Below, one piece after another: positions 24,325 to 32,200 of a stretch of 64,000 bases of DNA. Positions within the stretch are counted from its first letter, which is position 1, and each line of letters begins with the position of its first letter. The position numbers were made by a program, and so were the translations under genes. A model generated the notes under the pieces. It had not been told where the DNA came from and did no database searches. It saw only the letters and a program-made list of their open reading frames with translations. Origin of the DNA: Firmicutes bacterium CAG:341 (GTDB lineage Bacteria; Bacillota; Clostridia; Oscillospirales; Acutalibacteraceae). The stretch is taken from contig FR895335.1 of the NCBI GenBank assembly GCA_000434995.1, forward strand, positions 39,986-103,985, in the 5' to 3' direction.

Positions 24325-24345
24325 AAAAGTGTAACATACACTTTT
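24325..24345 (-). promoter_or_regulatory. Leader hairpin before nrdD
   Basis: AAAAGTGT and ACACTTTT form an 8-bp perfect inverted repeat with a 5-base loop in the nrdD leader, close to the transcription start. It could be a protein-binding site or an mRNA 5' stem; it is not followed by a T run in the direction of nrdD. Confidence 0.4.
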
Positions 24346-24359
24346 TCGCGACTGAATCT

Positions 24360-24388
24360 ATAATACCAAATAAGAATATGTATGTCAA
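24360..24388 (-). promoter_or_regulatory. nrdD promoter
   Basis: On the minus strand TTGACA (24388-24383), 17 bases and TATTAT (24365-24360) with extended -10 TGG. Confidence 0.75.
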
Positions 24389-24406
24389 TAGCAAAAATCT
24401 AAAAAA

Positions 24407-24422
24407 ACACAATATATTGTAT
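24407..24422 (-). promoter_or_regulatory. NrdR box upstream of nrdD
   Basis: ACACAATATATTGTAT matches the NrdR consensus ACACWATATMTWGTGT at 15 of 16 positions and lies 19 bases before the -35. NrdR represses ribonucleotide reductase genes when (d)ATP is high. NrdR boxes normally come in pairs; a second good copy was not found at the usual spacing. Confidence 0.7.
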
Positions 24423-24439
24423 TTTGTAACATTGCACAA

Positions 24440-24733
24440 AAAAATTTTACATATATGTAGTTATTGAATAATTATGCAAAATTTGTCGTTTCTACATTGA
24501 TTTTAAGCCAAATTGACATATGCAAAATATTACAAAATAGCAAAAAAGAAGCCTTTTTCTCACTTGAAAAAGGCCTCAGACTGTCAATAAAGTGACTAAA
24601 ATACGCCGCGTTATAATTGTCATAGACTTATATCGTATGGCAAAGGTTACTCTTGCCAAGGCAAAATCGAAATAGCATTTATACTTTTTGCACTTATATA
24701 TTGTTATTTATTTATTAAACTTAGTCAAAATAT
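24440..24733. other. Intergenic stretch with an orphan minus-strand terminator
   Basis: No intact gene is visible. GCCTTTTTC and GAAAAAGGC (24551-24559 with 24566-24574) form a 9-bp stem followed on the minus strand by a T-rich tract, a terminator with no gene upstream of it on that strand. Reading the minus strand into it gives a short open stretch with an in-frame stop just before the hairpin. It looks like the tail of a lost gene or a small repeat. Confidence 0.4.
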
Positions 24734-24762
24734 TTGACGAGAGAGTATAATATTGGTATAAT
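24734..24762 (+). promoter_or_regulatory. Promoter of the FHA-FtsW/RodA-PBP operon
   Basis: TTGACG (24734-24739), 17 bases and TATAAT (24757-24762) with extended -10 TGG, 45 bases before the first start codon. Confidence 0.75.
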
Positions 24763-24807
24763 TATTTGATAGTTATTTTAAAATATATAAATTAAGGAGT
24801 GAACAGA

Positions 24808-25566
24808 TTGGAAGCGGCTTTGTCATTTTTAACAGGCATACTCAGATATGTACTTCCCGTTTTAGCTGTAATTATACTTTTCACCTGCATAATATCTTTA
24901 TTCAGAAACAGGCCGAGACTTCACAAATTAGCTCAGCTTGTTGACCAAAACAACGGTTCGATAATTGACATTGACAGATGGGAAACATCAATAGGAAAAA
25001 GTAAATCAAACGATATTGTTTTGCCTATGCCTAATGTTTCGCGTTTTCACGCAGTAATCGCAAAAAAGAGGAAAGAATGGGTTATAACCGATACTTTTTC
25101 AAAAACAGGAATTAAAGTTAACAGCAGAGATGTTCACGGAAGTGCTGTTATTGAAGACGGGGATATTATAACAATCGGCTCTATCCCGCTTAAATTTTTA
25201 TGTGCCGAAGCGGTTTCGGCTCAATCTAAATTGCAAATGAGAAATGAGGCAAGCGAATTGAAACAGACTTCGGGAAATGTGGCTTATGCAGTTTTGGTGG
25301 ATGTCAAAACTCACAGACCTATATATTTAAGAAAAAAAGATGTACTTATCGGCAGAGGGCAAGAGGCTGATATTCAAATCAACCTTGATACCGTAAGCAG
25401 TGAACACGCAAGAATTCATTTAACTTCGCGCGGCTGGGCGCTTTCTGATTTAAACAGCCATAACGGTACAAAATTAAACGGCAGATTTATAACTCAGCCA
25501 CAGCTCATTTTTGATGAGGACACAATCACCTTCGGTGACAGAGTATTTGTATTTTACGAAAAATAA
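24808..25566 (+). CDS. Membrane-anchored protein with two FHA domains
   Basis: The 252-residue protein has one N-terminal membrane segment (about residues 10-32) and two forkhead-associated domains, which bind phosphothreonine peptides. The first has TSIGKSKSNDIVLPMPNVSRFHAVI; the second has LIGRGQEADIQINLDTVSSEHARIHL and LSDLNSHNGTKLNGRFI. Both keep the Gly-Arg/Lys, Ser-x-x-His and Asn landmarks. The start is a TTG at 24808, eight bases after AAGGAG; an upstream GTG overlaps that site. It heads an operon with an FtsW/RodA-type polymerase and a class B PBP, the same grouping known in actinobacteria, so it probably links Ser/Thr kinase signalling to wall synthesis. No kinase is encoded in the window. 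Confidence 0.88.
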   Translation: MEAALSFLTGILRYVLPVLAVIILFTCIISLFRNRPRLHKLAQLVDQNNGSIIDIDRWETSIGKSKSNDIVLPMPNVSRFHAVIAKKRKEWVITDTFSKTGIKVNSRDVHGSAVIEDGDIITIGSIPLKFLCAEAVSAQSKLQMRNEASELKQTSGNVAYAVLVDVKTHRPIYLRKKDVLIGRGQEADIQINLDTVSSEHARIHLTSRGWALSDLNSHNGTKLNGRFITQPQLIFDEDTITFGDRVFVFYEK

Positions 25567-25581
25567 TTAAGGAGAAACGCA

Positions 25582-26847
25582 ATGGCAAACAAGGCTAAAA
25601 AAATTCCTCATATCAAGCCGATAAATAATTTTGCAATGCTGTTTGTTTTAAGCATTTTTCAACTTATCACCGGTTTTGAAGCCGCAAGTGTGCATGAGGA
25701 TTTTTCAACAAAAGCAATTCTTTCCACTTTGGTGCTGATTGCACTTGAATGGGTTTATGTTACTCTGCTGTATTTTACAGTACACAGAAGAAATTTTGAA
25801 CTTGAATTTATCGCATTTTTCTTGTCAGGTGTAGGGCTTACGGTTATAGGCTCCGTAAATCCCGACGCTTGCTTTAAGCAGTTAATAATTTTAGCAGTAA
25901 GCGTAGTTGCATACACTGTATTCACATTTGTTTTGGGTGATGTTGATTTATGTATGAAACTCAGAATGCCTGTGGCAATAGCAGGCATATTGCTTCTCGC
26001 AGTCAACCTTATTTTCGGAACTGAAAAGTACGGTGCAAGAAACTGGATAAGCATAGGTTCATTTACTATGCAACCTTCGGAATTCGTTAAAGTAGCATTT
26101 ATTTTCGTAGGTGCGGCAACACTTGAAAAAATACAAACATCAAAAAATATCATTCGTTTCATTATATTTTCAATTGTATGCGTTGGTGCGTTAATTTTAA
26201 TGCGCGACTTTGGTGCGGCACTCATATTCTTTATCACATTTTTAATAATTGCATTTATGAACTCGGGTGATATAAAAACCGCCGGATTGGCTGTTGCAGC
26301 TGCGGGTCTCGGCGGTGCAATCGTAATCAAGTACAAGCCTTATGTAACCGCCCGCTTTTCCGTTTACCGTCACATTTGGGAGGATATTTACGGTAAAGGC
26401 TATCAGCAAACCCATATTTTAACAGGCATCGCATCAGGCGGGCTTTTGGGCCTTGGAATCGGAAACGGAAACATACGCAGATTTTTTGATAACTATCTTA
26501 TCTATACCGATGATGTTTTCGGTGTAATTTGCGAAGAATGGGGATATATTTTCGCACTCGTTCTTGTTTTATCCTTTGTTGCAATTGCTGTATCGGCACT
26601 TGTTAATTCAATTGCCGCAAGAAGTACATTTTATTCAATATCGGCAGTTGCCGGCGCAGGAATGCTGCTTTTCCAATGTGCGCTTAATATTTTCGGCATA
26701 ACAGATGTTTTACCTCTTACAGGCGTTACACTTCCGTTTGTAAGCCAGGGCGGTACATCACTTATGAGCTGCTGGCTTGTTTTGGCATATATCAAGGCAA
26801 GTGATGTGCGCACTTACAGCTATTTGGGAGGTGCTAAGAAGAAATGA
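25582..26847 (+). CDS. FtsW/RodA/SpoVE-type SEDS peptidoglycan glycosyltransferase
   Basis: SEDS proteins polymerise lipid II into glycan strands, each with a partner class B PBP. The 421-residue protein has about ten membrane helices. Family landmarks are YGARNWISIGSFTMQPSEF, MRDFGAALIFFITFL, GYQQTHILTGIASGGLLGLGIG, YTDDVFGVICEEWGYIFAL and LPLTGVTLPFVSQGGTSLM. GGAG precedes the ATG. It sits between the FHA protein and the PBP and overlaps the PBP gene by four bases, strong evidence that the two proteins act as a pair. Sequence alone does not tell whether it is the elongation (RodA), division (FtsW) or sporulation (SpoVE) type. Confidence 0.93.
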   Translation: MANKAKKIPHIKPINNFAMLFVLSIFQLITGFEAASVHEDFSTKAILSTLVLIALEWVYVTLLYFTVHRRNFELEFIAFFLSGVGLTVIGSVNPDACFKQLIILAVSVVAYTVFTFVLGDVDLCMKLRMPVAIAGILLLAVNLIFGTEKYGARNWISIGSFTMQPSEFVKVAFIFVGAATLEKIQTSKNIIRFIIFSIVCVGALILMRDFGAALIFFITFLIIAFMNSGDIKTAGLAVAAAGLGGAIVIKYKPYVTARFSVYRHIWEDIYGKGYQQTHILTGIASGGLLGLGIGNGNIRRFFDNYLIYTDDVFGVICEEWGYIFALVLVLSFVAIAVSALVNSIAARSTFYSISAVAGAGMLLFQCALNIFGITDVLPLTGVTLPFVSQGGTSLMSCWLVLAYIKASDVRTYSYLGGAKKK

Positions 26848-28238
26848 AAATGATTACAAGAAGAGGCATTTTCCTTTGGATACTTGTTTTTGCTTTTGTT
26901 TTTGGCTTAGGCTTTATGACTTACAGCCTTTTAAGTGACGGTGACAGTTGGGTTATGCAGCCGTACAACAGCCATTTGTACCACAACGGTGAACTGATAG
27001 GCGCAGGCAAAATAACCGACAGAAACGGAAGAAGTCTTGCCGAAACAAATAACGGGAAGCGTGAATATAACGATTCATTAACCACCAGAAAAGCTACTTT
27101 GCACGCTGTCGGCGACCTTCAGGGATTTATTTCAACCGGCGTTCAAAATGTATATAAAGCAAAGCTTACCGGCTATAATTCACTTACGGGTATTTACAGT
27201 GTTATTAAAAACGGAAGCGGAAACGATATGCAGCTTACACTTGATGCAGATGCGTGCGATGTTGCATACAAAGCACTTTCAAATTACAAGGCCGGCACAG
27301 TGGGAGTTATAAATTACAAAACAGGTGAAACACTTGTTATGACTTCAACCCCAAGCTATGACCCACAAAATAAACCGAGTGATATTGATGATAATGACGC
27401 TTATTCGGGCGCATATATAAATCGACTTTTAACAGGACTTTACACACCCGGTTCAACATTTAAAATTGTTACCGCAATTTGCGCAATTGAGAATATTCCT
27501 GACATTTATGACAGAACCTTTAAATGTACAGGTGAATATGACCCCGGCAGCGGCACACCTATTGAATGTAATGCACGCCACGGTACATTGACTTTTGAGC
27601 AGGCTCTTGCAAAATCCTGCAACTCTACTTTTGCCCAAATTGCAATTGAACTTGGCCCGCAAAAACTTGCGGACACCGCAAAAGAACTCGGCTTAACTTC
27701 AAAAGTCACACTTAATAATGATATAGATTCATCAACCGGCAGATTTTTCCTTGAAAGCGGAGATGCCGATGATTATGTAGGATGGACAGGTATAGGCCAG
27801 GGTGACACACTTGTATCCCCTATCGCAATGCTGCGCCTTGTAGGTGCAATAGCAAATGACGGTACGGCAGTTTCACTCAACCTTGTTGAAAGCTTTGCAA
27901 CCAAAGCGGGCAAAGCGTTGGATATTGGCTTTACCGCAAAGGAAACACCGCTTCTTTCAAGTGATGTTGCAGCTAAAATGAAAAAGCTTTTAAGAAACAA
28001 TGTTAAAGAGCAATACGGTGATTATAACTACAAAGGGCTTCACCTTTGTGCAAAATCAGGTACTGCTCAAATTGATAATGTTGATTCGCACAATACTGCT
28101 TGGTTTGTAGGATTTATGGATGATGACGAACATCCGTATGCATTTGTGGTGCTTGTTGAATACGGTAATTCAGGCTCACAAACAGCAGGCCCAATTGCGA
28201 ACAAAGTTTTGCAGGCACTTGTAGAAAATGATAATTAA
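26844..28238 (+). CDS. Class B penicillin-binding protein (transpeptidase)
   Basis: The 464-residue protein cross-links peptidoglycan outside the membrane. A single N-terminal anchor (about residues 9-30) is followed by a short non-catalytic region and the transpeptidase domain with the three active-site motifs: STFK (204-207, nucleophile Ser), SCN (258-260) and KSGTAQ near residue 413. It is shorter than PBP2/PBP3 because the N-terminal dimerization module is small, resembling actinobacterial PbpA. The start overlaps the SEDS gene by four bases (ATGA), so translation is coupled and the two form a cognate pair. Confidence 0.93.
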   Translation: MKMITRRGIFLWILVFAFVFGLGFMTYSLLSDGDSWVMQPYNSHLYHNGELIGAGKITDRNGRSLAETNNGKREYNDSLTTRKATLHAVGDLQGFISTGVQNVYKAKLTGYNSLTGIYSVIKNGSGNDMQLTLDADACDVAYKALSNYKAGTVGVINYKTGETLVMTSTPSYDPQNKPSDIDDNDAYSGAYINRLLTGLYTPGSTFKIVTAICAIENIPDIYDRTFKCTGEYDPGSGTPIECNARHGTLTFEQALAKSCNSTFAQIAIELGPQKLADTAKELGLTSKVTLNNDIDSSTGRFFLESGDADDYVGWTGIGQGDTLVSPIAMLRLVGAIANDGTAVSLNLVESFATKAGKALDIGFTAKETPLLSSDVAAKMKKLLRNNVKEQYGDYNYKGLHLCAKSGTAQIDNVDSHNTAWFVGFMDDDEHPYAFVVLVEYGNSGSQTAGPIANKVLQALVENDN

Positions 28239-28260
28239 AACAATTTAGGAAGCTTATTAT

Positions 28261-29559
28261 ATGCAAAATCAAATCGACAATAATGAAATATATAATGAAA
28301 ATGAAAAAGAGCGTGCTTTTCTAATTAGTGTGGATACCGGCGATTTTGATGCTCTCGTTTCGATAAAGGAACTTGAAGAGCTTGCCGATACTGCCGGTGC
28401 CAAGGTTGTAGGCACATCTATTCAAAAAAGAAATGCCCCCGTTGCCGCAACATTTGTGGGCAAAGGCGCATTATATGAATTTGCACGCTTTTGTGAAAAT
28501 ATGAATGTTGATTTAATTATTGCAGATTCGGAGCTTTCACCTGTTCAAATCAGAAATCTTGAAGATGAAACAAATACAAGAGTGATTGACAGAACCACTT
28601 TGATACTCGATATTTTTGCAAAGCGCGCGCGTTCAAAAGAGGGCAAACTGCAAATCGAACTTGCCCAGCTTAAATATTCACTTCCAAGGCTTACCGGAAA
28701 AGGTACTCAACTATCGCGACTCGGCGGCGGAATAGGTACAAGAGGTCCTGGTGAAACCAAGCTTGAAAGTGACAAAAGGCATATAAGGCGCAGAATACAA
28801 AACATAAAAGCCGAGCTTGACAAAGTAAAAAGCCGCCGTGAAATGATACACGAAAGAAGAAAGAAAAACGGGGCTTTATCCGTTGCAATTGTGGGTTATA
28901 CAAATGCGGGCAAATCAACTCTTATGAACAAGCTTACCGACGCCGGAGTTTTGCAGGAGGATAAGCTGTTTGCAACACTTGACCCAACAGCAAGAAAATT
29001 AAGTCTGCCAAACGGGCAAAGCATTATGCTTATTGATACCGTCGGCTTTATTTCTCGGCTTCCGCACCAGCTTGTTGACGCATTTCGTTCAACCCTTGAA
29101 GAAGCAACTTATGCCGATGTCATTTTAAATGTATGCGATGCTTCAAGTATACATTGCTACGAAAACCTTGAAGTAACACATAAAATATTAACATCACTGT
29201 TTCCCGATGAAAAAATTGATGTTCCCGTAATAACTGTTTTTAATAAATGTGACATTACGCACAGCCCGTCAACCATAGCATTTCCTTTTGCAGATGCAAA
29301 AACGAGCGTAAAAATCAGTGCAAAAACAGGCGAAGGGCTTGAAAATCTGCTTTTATCAATTCAAGAAGCTTTGCCACAAACTAAAAAAAGGCTTAAAATG
29401 CTTATACCTTTCAGCAAAGGTTCAATTATTGCTGATATTAGGCAAGACGGTGTTATTCACAGTGAAGAATACACACCTGACGGAACTTTGATTGACGCAA
29501 CGGTAGACATTATATATTTAGAAAAAAACAAACATAATATTGACATAATTAACGAATAG
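28261..29559 (+). CDS. hflX: GTPase HflX
   Basis: HflX is a ribosome-associated GTPase that splits stalled or hibernating ribosomes. The 432-residue protein has the N-terminal HflX domain (KVVGTSIQKRNAPVAATFVGKG, LSPVQIRNLEDETNTRVIDRT), a basic Gly-rich helical linker (LSRLGGGIGTRGPGETKLE) and the G domain: G1 GYTNAGKST, G3 DTVGF, G4 NKCD and G5 SAKTGEG. Length is normal and all G motifs are intact. AGGA precedes the ATG. It follows the PBP gene after 22 bases without a terminator, so it may be read from the wall operon promoter. Confidence 0.97.
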   Translation: MQNQIDNNEIYNENEKERAFLISVDTGDFDALVSIKELEELADTAGAKVVGTSIQKRNAPVAATFVGKGALYEFARFCENMNVDLIIADSELSPVQIRNLEDETNTRVIDRTTLILDIFAKRARSKEGKLQIELAQLKYSLPRLTGKGTQLSRLGGGIGTRGPGETKLESDKRHIRRRIQNIKAELDKVKSRREMIHERRKKNGALSVAIVGYTNAGKSTLMNKLTDAGVLQEDKLFATLDPTARKLSLPNGQSIMLIDTVGFISRLPHQLVDAFRSTLEEATYADVILNVCDASSIHCYENLEVTHKILTSLFPDEKIDVPVITVFNKCDITHSPSTIAFPFADAKTSVKISAKTGEGLENLLLSIQEALPQTKKRLKMLIPFSKGSIIADIRQDGVIHSEEYTPDGTLIDATVDIIYLEKNKHNIDIINE

Positions 29560-29644
29560 TTTTGAAAGCTTTTTCATATTATTACTTAGGTGATACCAAG
29601 GTATACCCAATTGTATAACCTGAAAGAAAGGCTATGGGAATTTT

Positions 29645-30112
29645 ATGAAAATGCTAACTTTAAAACTGACGCCGAAAAAAATTTTCGGAATTATTCTTTT
29701 ACTTGTGGGGTTAATTGTAATATCCGTTACTTTTGTGGCTAACCGCACAGGTGAGGTGCAGAGTGTATCTGCAAGCATAAGTGCTAAAACTGACGGTGAA
29801 AGGCGCGCTTATTTAAAAAAATACGGCTTTGAACTTGCAAAAGAATGCACGCAAAAAGAAATCACCATTCCTGAAAAATGGAATGATGTATATAATGATT
29901 ATAACCAAATTCAAAAAAACCAAGGATTTGACTTGACCGATTACAAAGGGCAGAAAGCAACGCTTTATACCTACACCGTAACAAATTACAAAGGTGACGG
30001 TGAATATATTGTTGCAGATATGCTTGTATCCGGCGGTGTTTTAATCGGTGGGGATATTTGCAATCCCTCGGCAAAAGACGGATTTTTAATCGGATTTAAG
30101 CAAAACACATAA
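29645..30112 (+). CDS. DUF4830 family membrane-anchored protein
   Basis: The 155-residue protein has an N-terminal membrane segment (FGIILLLVGLIVISVTFVA, about residues 14-32) and an extracytoplasmic domain with RRAYLKKYGFEL, IPEKWNDVYNDYNQIQKNQG and GGVLIGGDICNPSAKDGFL, the conserved core of DUF4830. The function of the family is unknown; it is widespread in clostridia as a single-pass surface protein. It lies between hflX and rsuA, with only four bases before the latter, so the two are probably co-translated. Confidence 0.85.
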   Translation: MKMLTLKLTPKKIFGIILLLVGLIVISVTFVANRTGEVQSVSASISAKTDGERRAYLKKYGFELAKECTQKEITIPEKWNDVYNDYNQIQKNQGFDLTDYKGQKATLYTYTVTNYKGDGEYIVADMLVSGGVLIGGDICNPSAKDGFLIGFKQNT

Positions 30113-30116
30113 TAAT

Positions 30117-30827
30117 ATGGAAAGAACAGATAAGATAGTTGCAACCGCACTTCAAATTTCAAGAAAAGATGCCCTCGCTCTTATAAAAAAGGGCAGAATT
30201 TCTGCAAACGGAAAAATAATAAAAGATGCAAAAACAAAGCTTGACGAAAACAGTGCCGAGCTTTTTTTTGATGATAAGCGTATATACTATAATAAATATG
30301 TATACATAATGATGAATAAGCCAAAGGGCGTTATCTCCGCTTCAAACTCAAAAGATGAAAAAACGGTTATTGATATTTTGCCCGATGATATGAAACGCAA
30401 AAATTTATTTCCTGCCGGCAGACTTGATAAGGATACAACCGGCTTCTTACTAATCACAGATGACGGTGAACTTGCGCACTCAATATTAAGCCCGAAAAAT
30501 CATATTCCGAAAACTTATATTGCGAAATTAGACAAACCTTTTGATGAAAATATAATAAAAGAATTTGAAAAAGGCATTGAATTTAAAGATGAAAAATGCC
30601 TGCCGGCAAAGCTTGAAACGGTGGACGGTGACTTTAAAATCGCAAAAGTGGTAATCAAACAGGGCATGTACCACCAAGTTAAGCGTATGTTTTCCCATTT
30701 CAAAATCACGGTACTTGAATTAAAAAGAATAAAAATGGGAGCACTGTGCCTTGATGAAAATTTAAAAGAGGGCGAATGTAAATATCTTGCAAAAGAGGAT
30801 ATTTCTTTACTTAGCCAAAATCAATAA
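30117..30827 (+). CDS. rsuA: Pseudouridine synthase, RsuA/RluB family (16S rRNA Psi516 type)
   Basis: The 236-residue protein has an N-terminal S4 RNA-binding domain (residues 1-60, with ISRKDALALIKKGRISANG) and the catalytic domain with MMNKPKGVISA, FPAGRLDKDTTGFLLITDDG (catalytic Asp in RLDKDT) and QGMYHQVKRMFSHF. This is the RsuA-like group, isomerising one uridine in ribosomal RNA, most probably 16S position 516. No ribosome site is visible; the ATG follows the previous stop by four bases, suggesting translational coupling. Confidence 0.92.
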   Translation: MERTDKIVATALQISRKDALALIKKGRISANGKIIKDAKTKLDENSAELFFDDKRIYYNKYVYIMMNKPKGVISASNSKDEKTVIDILPDDMKRKNLFPAGRLDKDTTGFLLITDDGELAHSILSPKNHIPKTYIAKLDKPFDENIIKEFEKGIEFKDEKCLPAKLETVDGDFKIAKVVIKQGMYHQVKRMFSHFKITVLELKRIKMGALCLDENLKEGECKYLAKEDISLLSQNQ

Positions 30828-30934
30828 CTATGTATTTTATTCATTTTGACAACAATATATAGTATTCTTTGCGGAAAGTTTTTTCCATGATTTACAACTT
30901 GCACAAAAAAATGCAACTTTTTTTGTTAAAATGG

Positions 30935-30963
30935 TTGCAATATGATTAAACTTCTTGTATAAT
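30935..30963 (+). promoter_or_regulatory. Promoter of the CdaR-type regulator
   Basis: TTGCAA (30935-30940), 17 bases and TATAAT (30958-30963), about 70 bases before the start codon. Confidence 0.6.
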
Positions 30964-31040
30964 ATCAACAAGTGGGGCATATACTTTTTGTGCAATATTT
31001 CTTTGTGCATACTGCCCAACCAAACAGAGAGGTGAATATA

Positions 31041-32126
31041 ATGCCAAACAGATTATTCCAAGGAATAGTAAATCAAATGCGTGAAGCAATAGACAGAACA
31101 ATCGGTGTTGTTGACGAAACAGGTACGGTTATTGCTTGCAGTGAACTCGGCTTAATAGGTGAAGTTCGCAAGGGTGTAGTATCATCAGGTGTATTCGGCA
31201 CAACTCAAACTTGTGTTGATAATGCAACTTACACTACTTTCGATGTTCTTGTCCGCCCTGAATATGCAGTATTTGTAGACGGAACAGACGAGCTTGCTCA
31301 CCACTATTCCGCACTTATTGCAGTTGCTCTTGACCAAATCAAGCAAAACAATGATGAAAAATTTGATAGGTCAAACTTTGTAAAAAATGTAATACTTGAT
31401 AATATTCTGCCCGGCGATATTTATATTAAATCAAGGGAGCTTCATTTTAACAATGATGCTTCAAGGGTTGTATTTTTAATCAGGACAACCCAAGAAACAG
31501 AAATTTCTGTTTTTGATATTATTCAAAACTTCTTCCCTGATAAGAGCAAGGATTTTGTAATCAATGTTAACGAAAGTGATATTGCACTTGTTAAAGAAGT
31601 AAGACCGAATGTTGATATTAAGGACCTTGAAAAGCTTGCCCGTTCAATTAACGATACACTTTTATCTGAATTTTACTTCAATGCCGTTATCGGAATAGGC
31701 ACCTGCGTAACAGGTATTAAGGAACTTGCACATTCGTTTAAAGAAGCACAGGTTGCACTTGAAGTAGGCAAAGTATTTGATACCGAAAAAACTATTATCA
31801 GCTATGAAAATCTCGGTATTGCAAGGCTTATTTATCAGCTTCCTACAACTCTTTGCGATATGTTTTTGAAAGAAGTATTCAAGCGCGGTTCAATTGAATC
31901 ACTTGACCAGGAAACTCTTTTCACAATTCAAAAATTCTTTGAAAACAACCTCAATGTTTCCGAAACTTCAAGAAAACTTTTCGTTCACAGAAACACACTT
32001 GTTTACAGGCTTGAAAAAATCAAAAAACTCACAGGCCTTGACCTTAGGGAATTTGATGACGCTATCGTGTTCAAAGTAGCACTTATGGTTAATAAATATC
32101 TAGCGTCAAGCCCGGTTAAATATTAA
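31041..32126 (+). CDS. CdaR/PucR-family transcriptional regulator
   Basis: The 361-residue protein begins with a sensor-like region (MREAIDRTIGVVDETGTVIACSELG), has a central GGDEF-like CdaR domain (VIGIGTCVTGIKELAHSFKEAQVALEVG) and ends with the HTH_30 motif FENNLNVSETSRKLFVHRNTLVYRLEKIKKLTGLDLREF. Relatives control sugar-diacid, purine or proline use, but no target operon is adjacent and the ligand is unknown. The ATG at 31041 follows GAGAGGTG; the frame extends 23 codons upstream into the promoter region. It is monocistronic, ending at a strong terminator. Confidence 0.88.
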   Translation: MPNRLFQGIVNQMREAIDRTIGVVDETGTVIACSELGLIGEVRKGVVSSGVFGTTQTCVDNATYTTFDVLVRPEYAVFVDGTDELAHHYSALIAVALDQIKQNNDEKFDRSNFVKNVILDNILPGDIYIKSRELHFNNDASRVVFLIRTTQETEISVFDIIQNFFPDKSKDFVINVNESDIALVKEVRPNVDIKDLEKLARSINDTLLSEFYFNAVIGIGTCVTGIKELAHSFKEAQVALEVGKVFDTEKTIISYENLGIARLIYQLPTTLCDMFLKEVFKRGSIESLDQETLFTIQKFFENNLNVSETSRKLFVHRNTLVYRLEKIKKLTGLDLREFDDAIVFKVALMVNKYLASSPVKY

Positions 32127-32161
32127 AATCTAACTCATCAATTATAAGATTCCATATAGTT

Positions 32162-32200
32162 AAAAAAAACTCTCCTTCAAATTGAAGGAGAGTTTTTTTT
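32162..32200. terminator. Bidirectional terminator between the CdaR gene and the ABC exporter operon
   Basis: CTCTCCTTCAA (32170-32180), one base and TTGAAGGAGAG (32182-32192), flanked by A7 and T8. The right T tract touches the stop codon of the convergent permease gene. Confidence 0.92.

Noticed and set aside
22103..24439. Longer nrdD reading with 46 extra N-terminal residues
   Set aside because: The extra part covers the promoter and leader, has no ribosome site and does not match the family; the ATG at 24301 follows AGGAGGT.
24446..24461. Possible second NrdR box (around ACATATATGT)
   Set aside because: Only about half of the positions match the consensus and the centre-to-centre distance of 39 bases is not the usual spacing.
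25755..26336. 193-codon frame antisense to the FtsW/RodA gene
   Set aside because: Lies wholly inside a well-supported gene on the other strand; no ribosome site or family features. Same reasoning applies to other long antisense frames (for example 33406-33906, 58036-58530, 11594-12040).
29580..29640. Interlocking inverted repeats GGTGATACC/GGTATACC after hflX
   Set aside because: Loop of two bases, no T run and no neighbouring function; too weak to call a terminator or operator.
30880..30930. Two small hairpins with T runs after rsuA as terminator
   Set aside because: Stems of only five base pairs rich in A-T; likely chance in an AT-rich gap.
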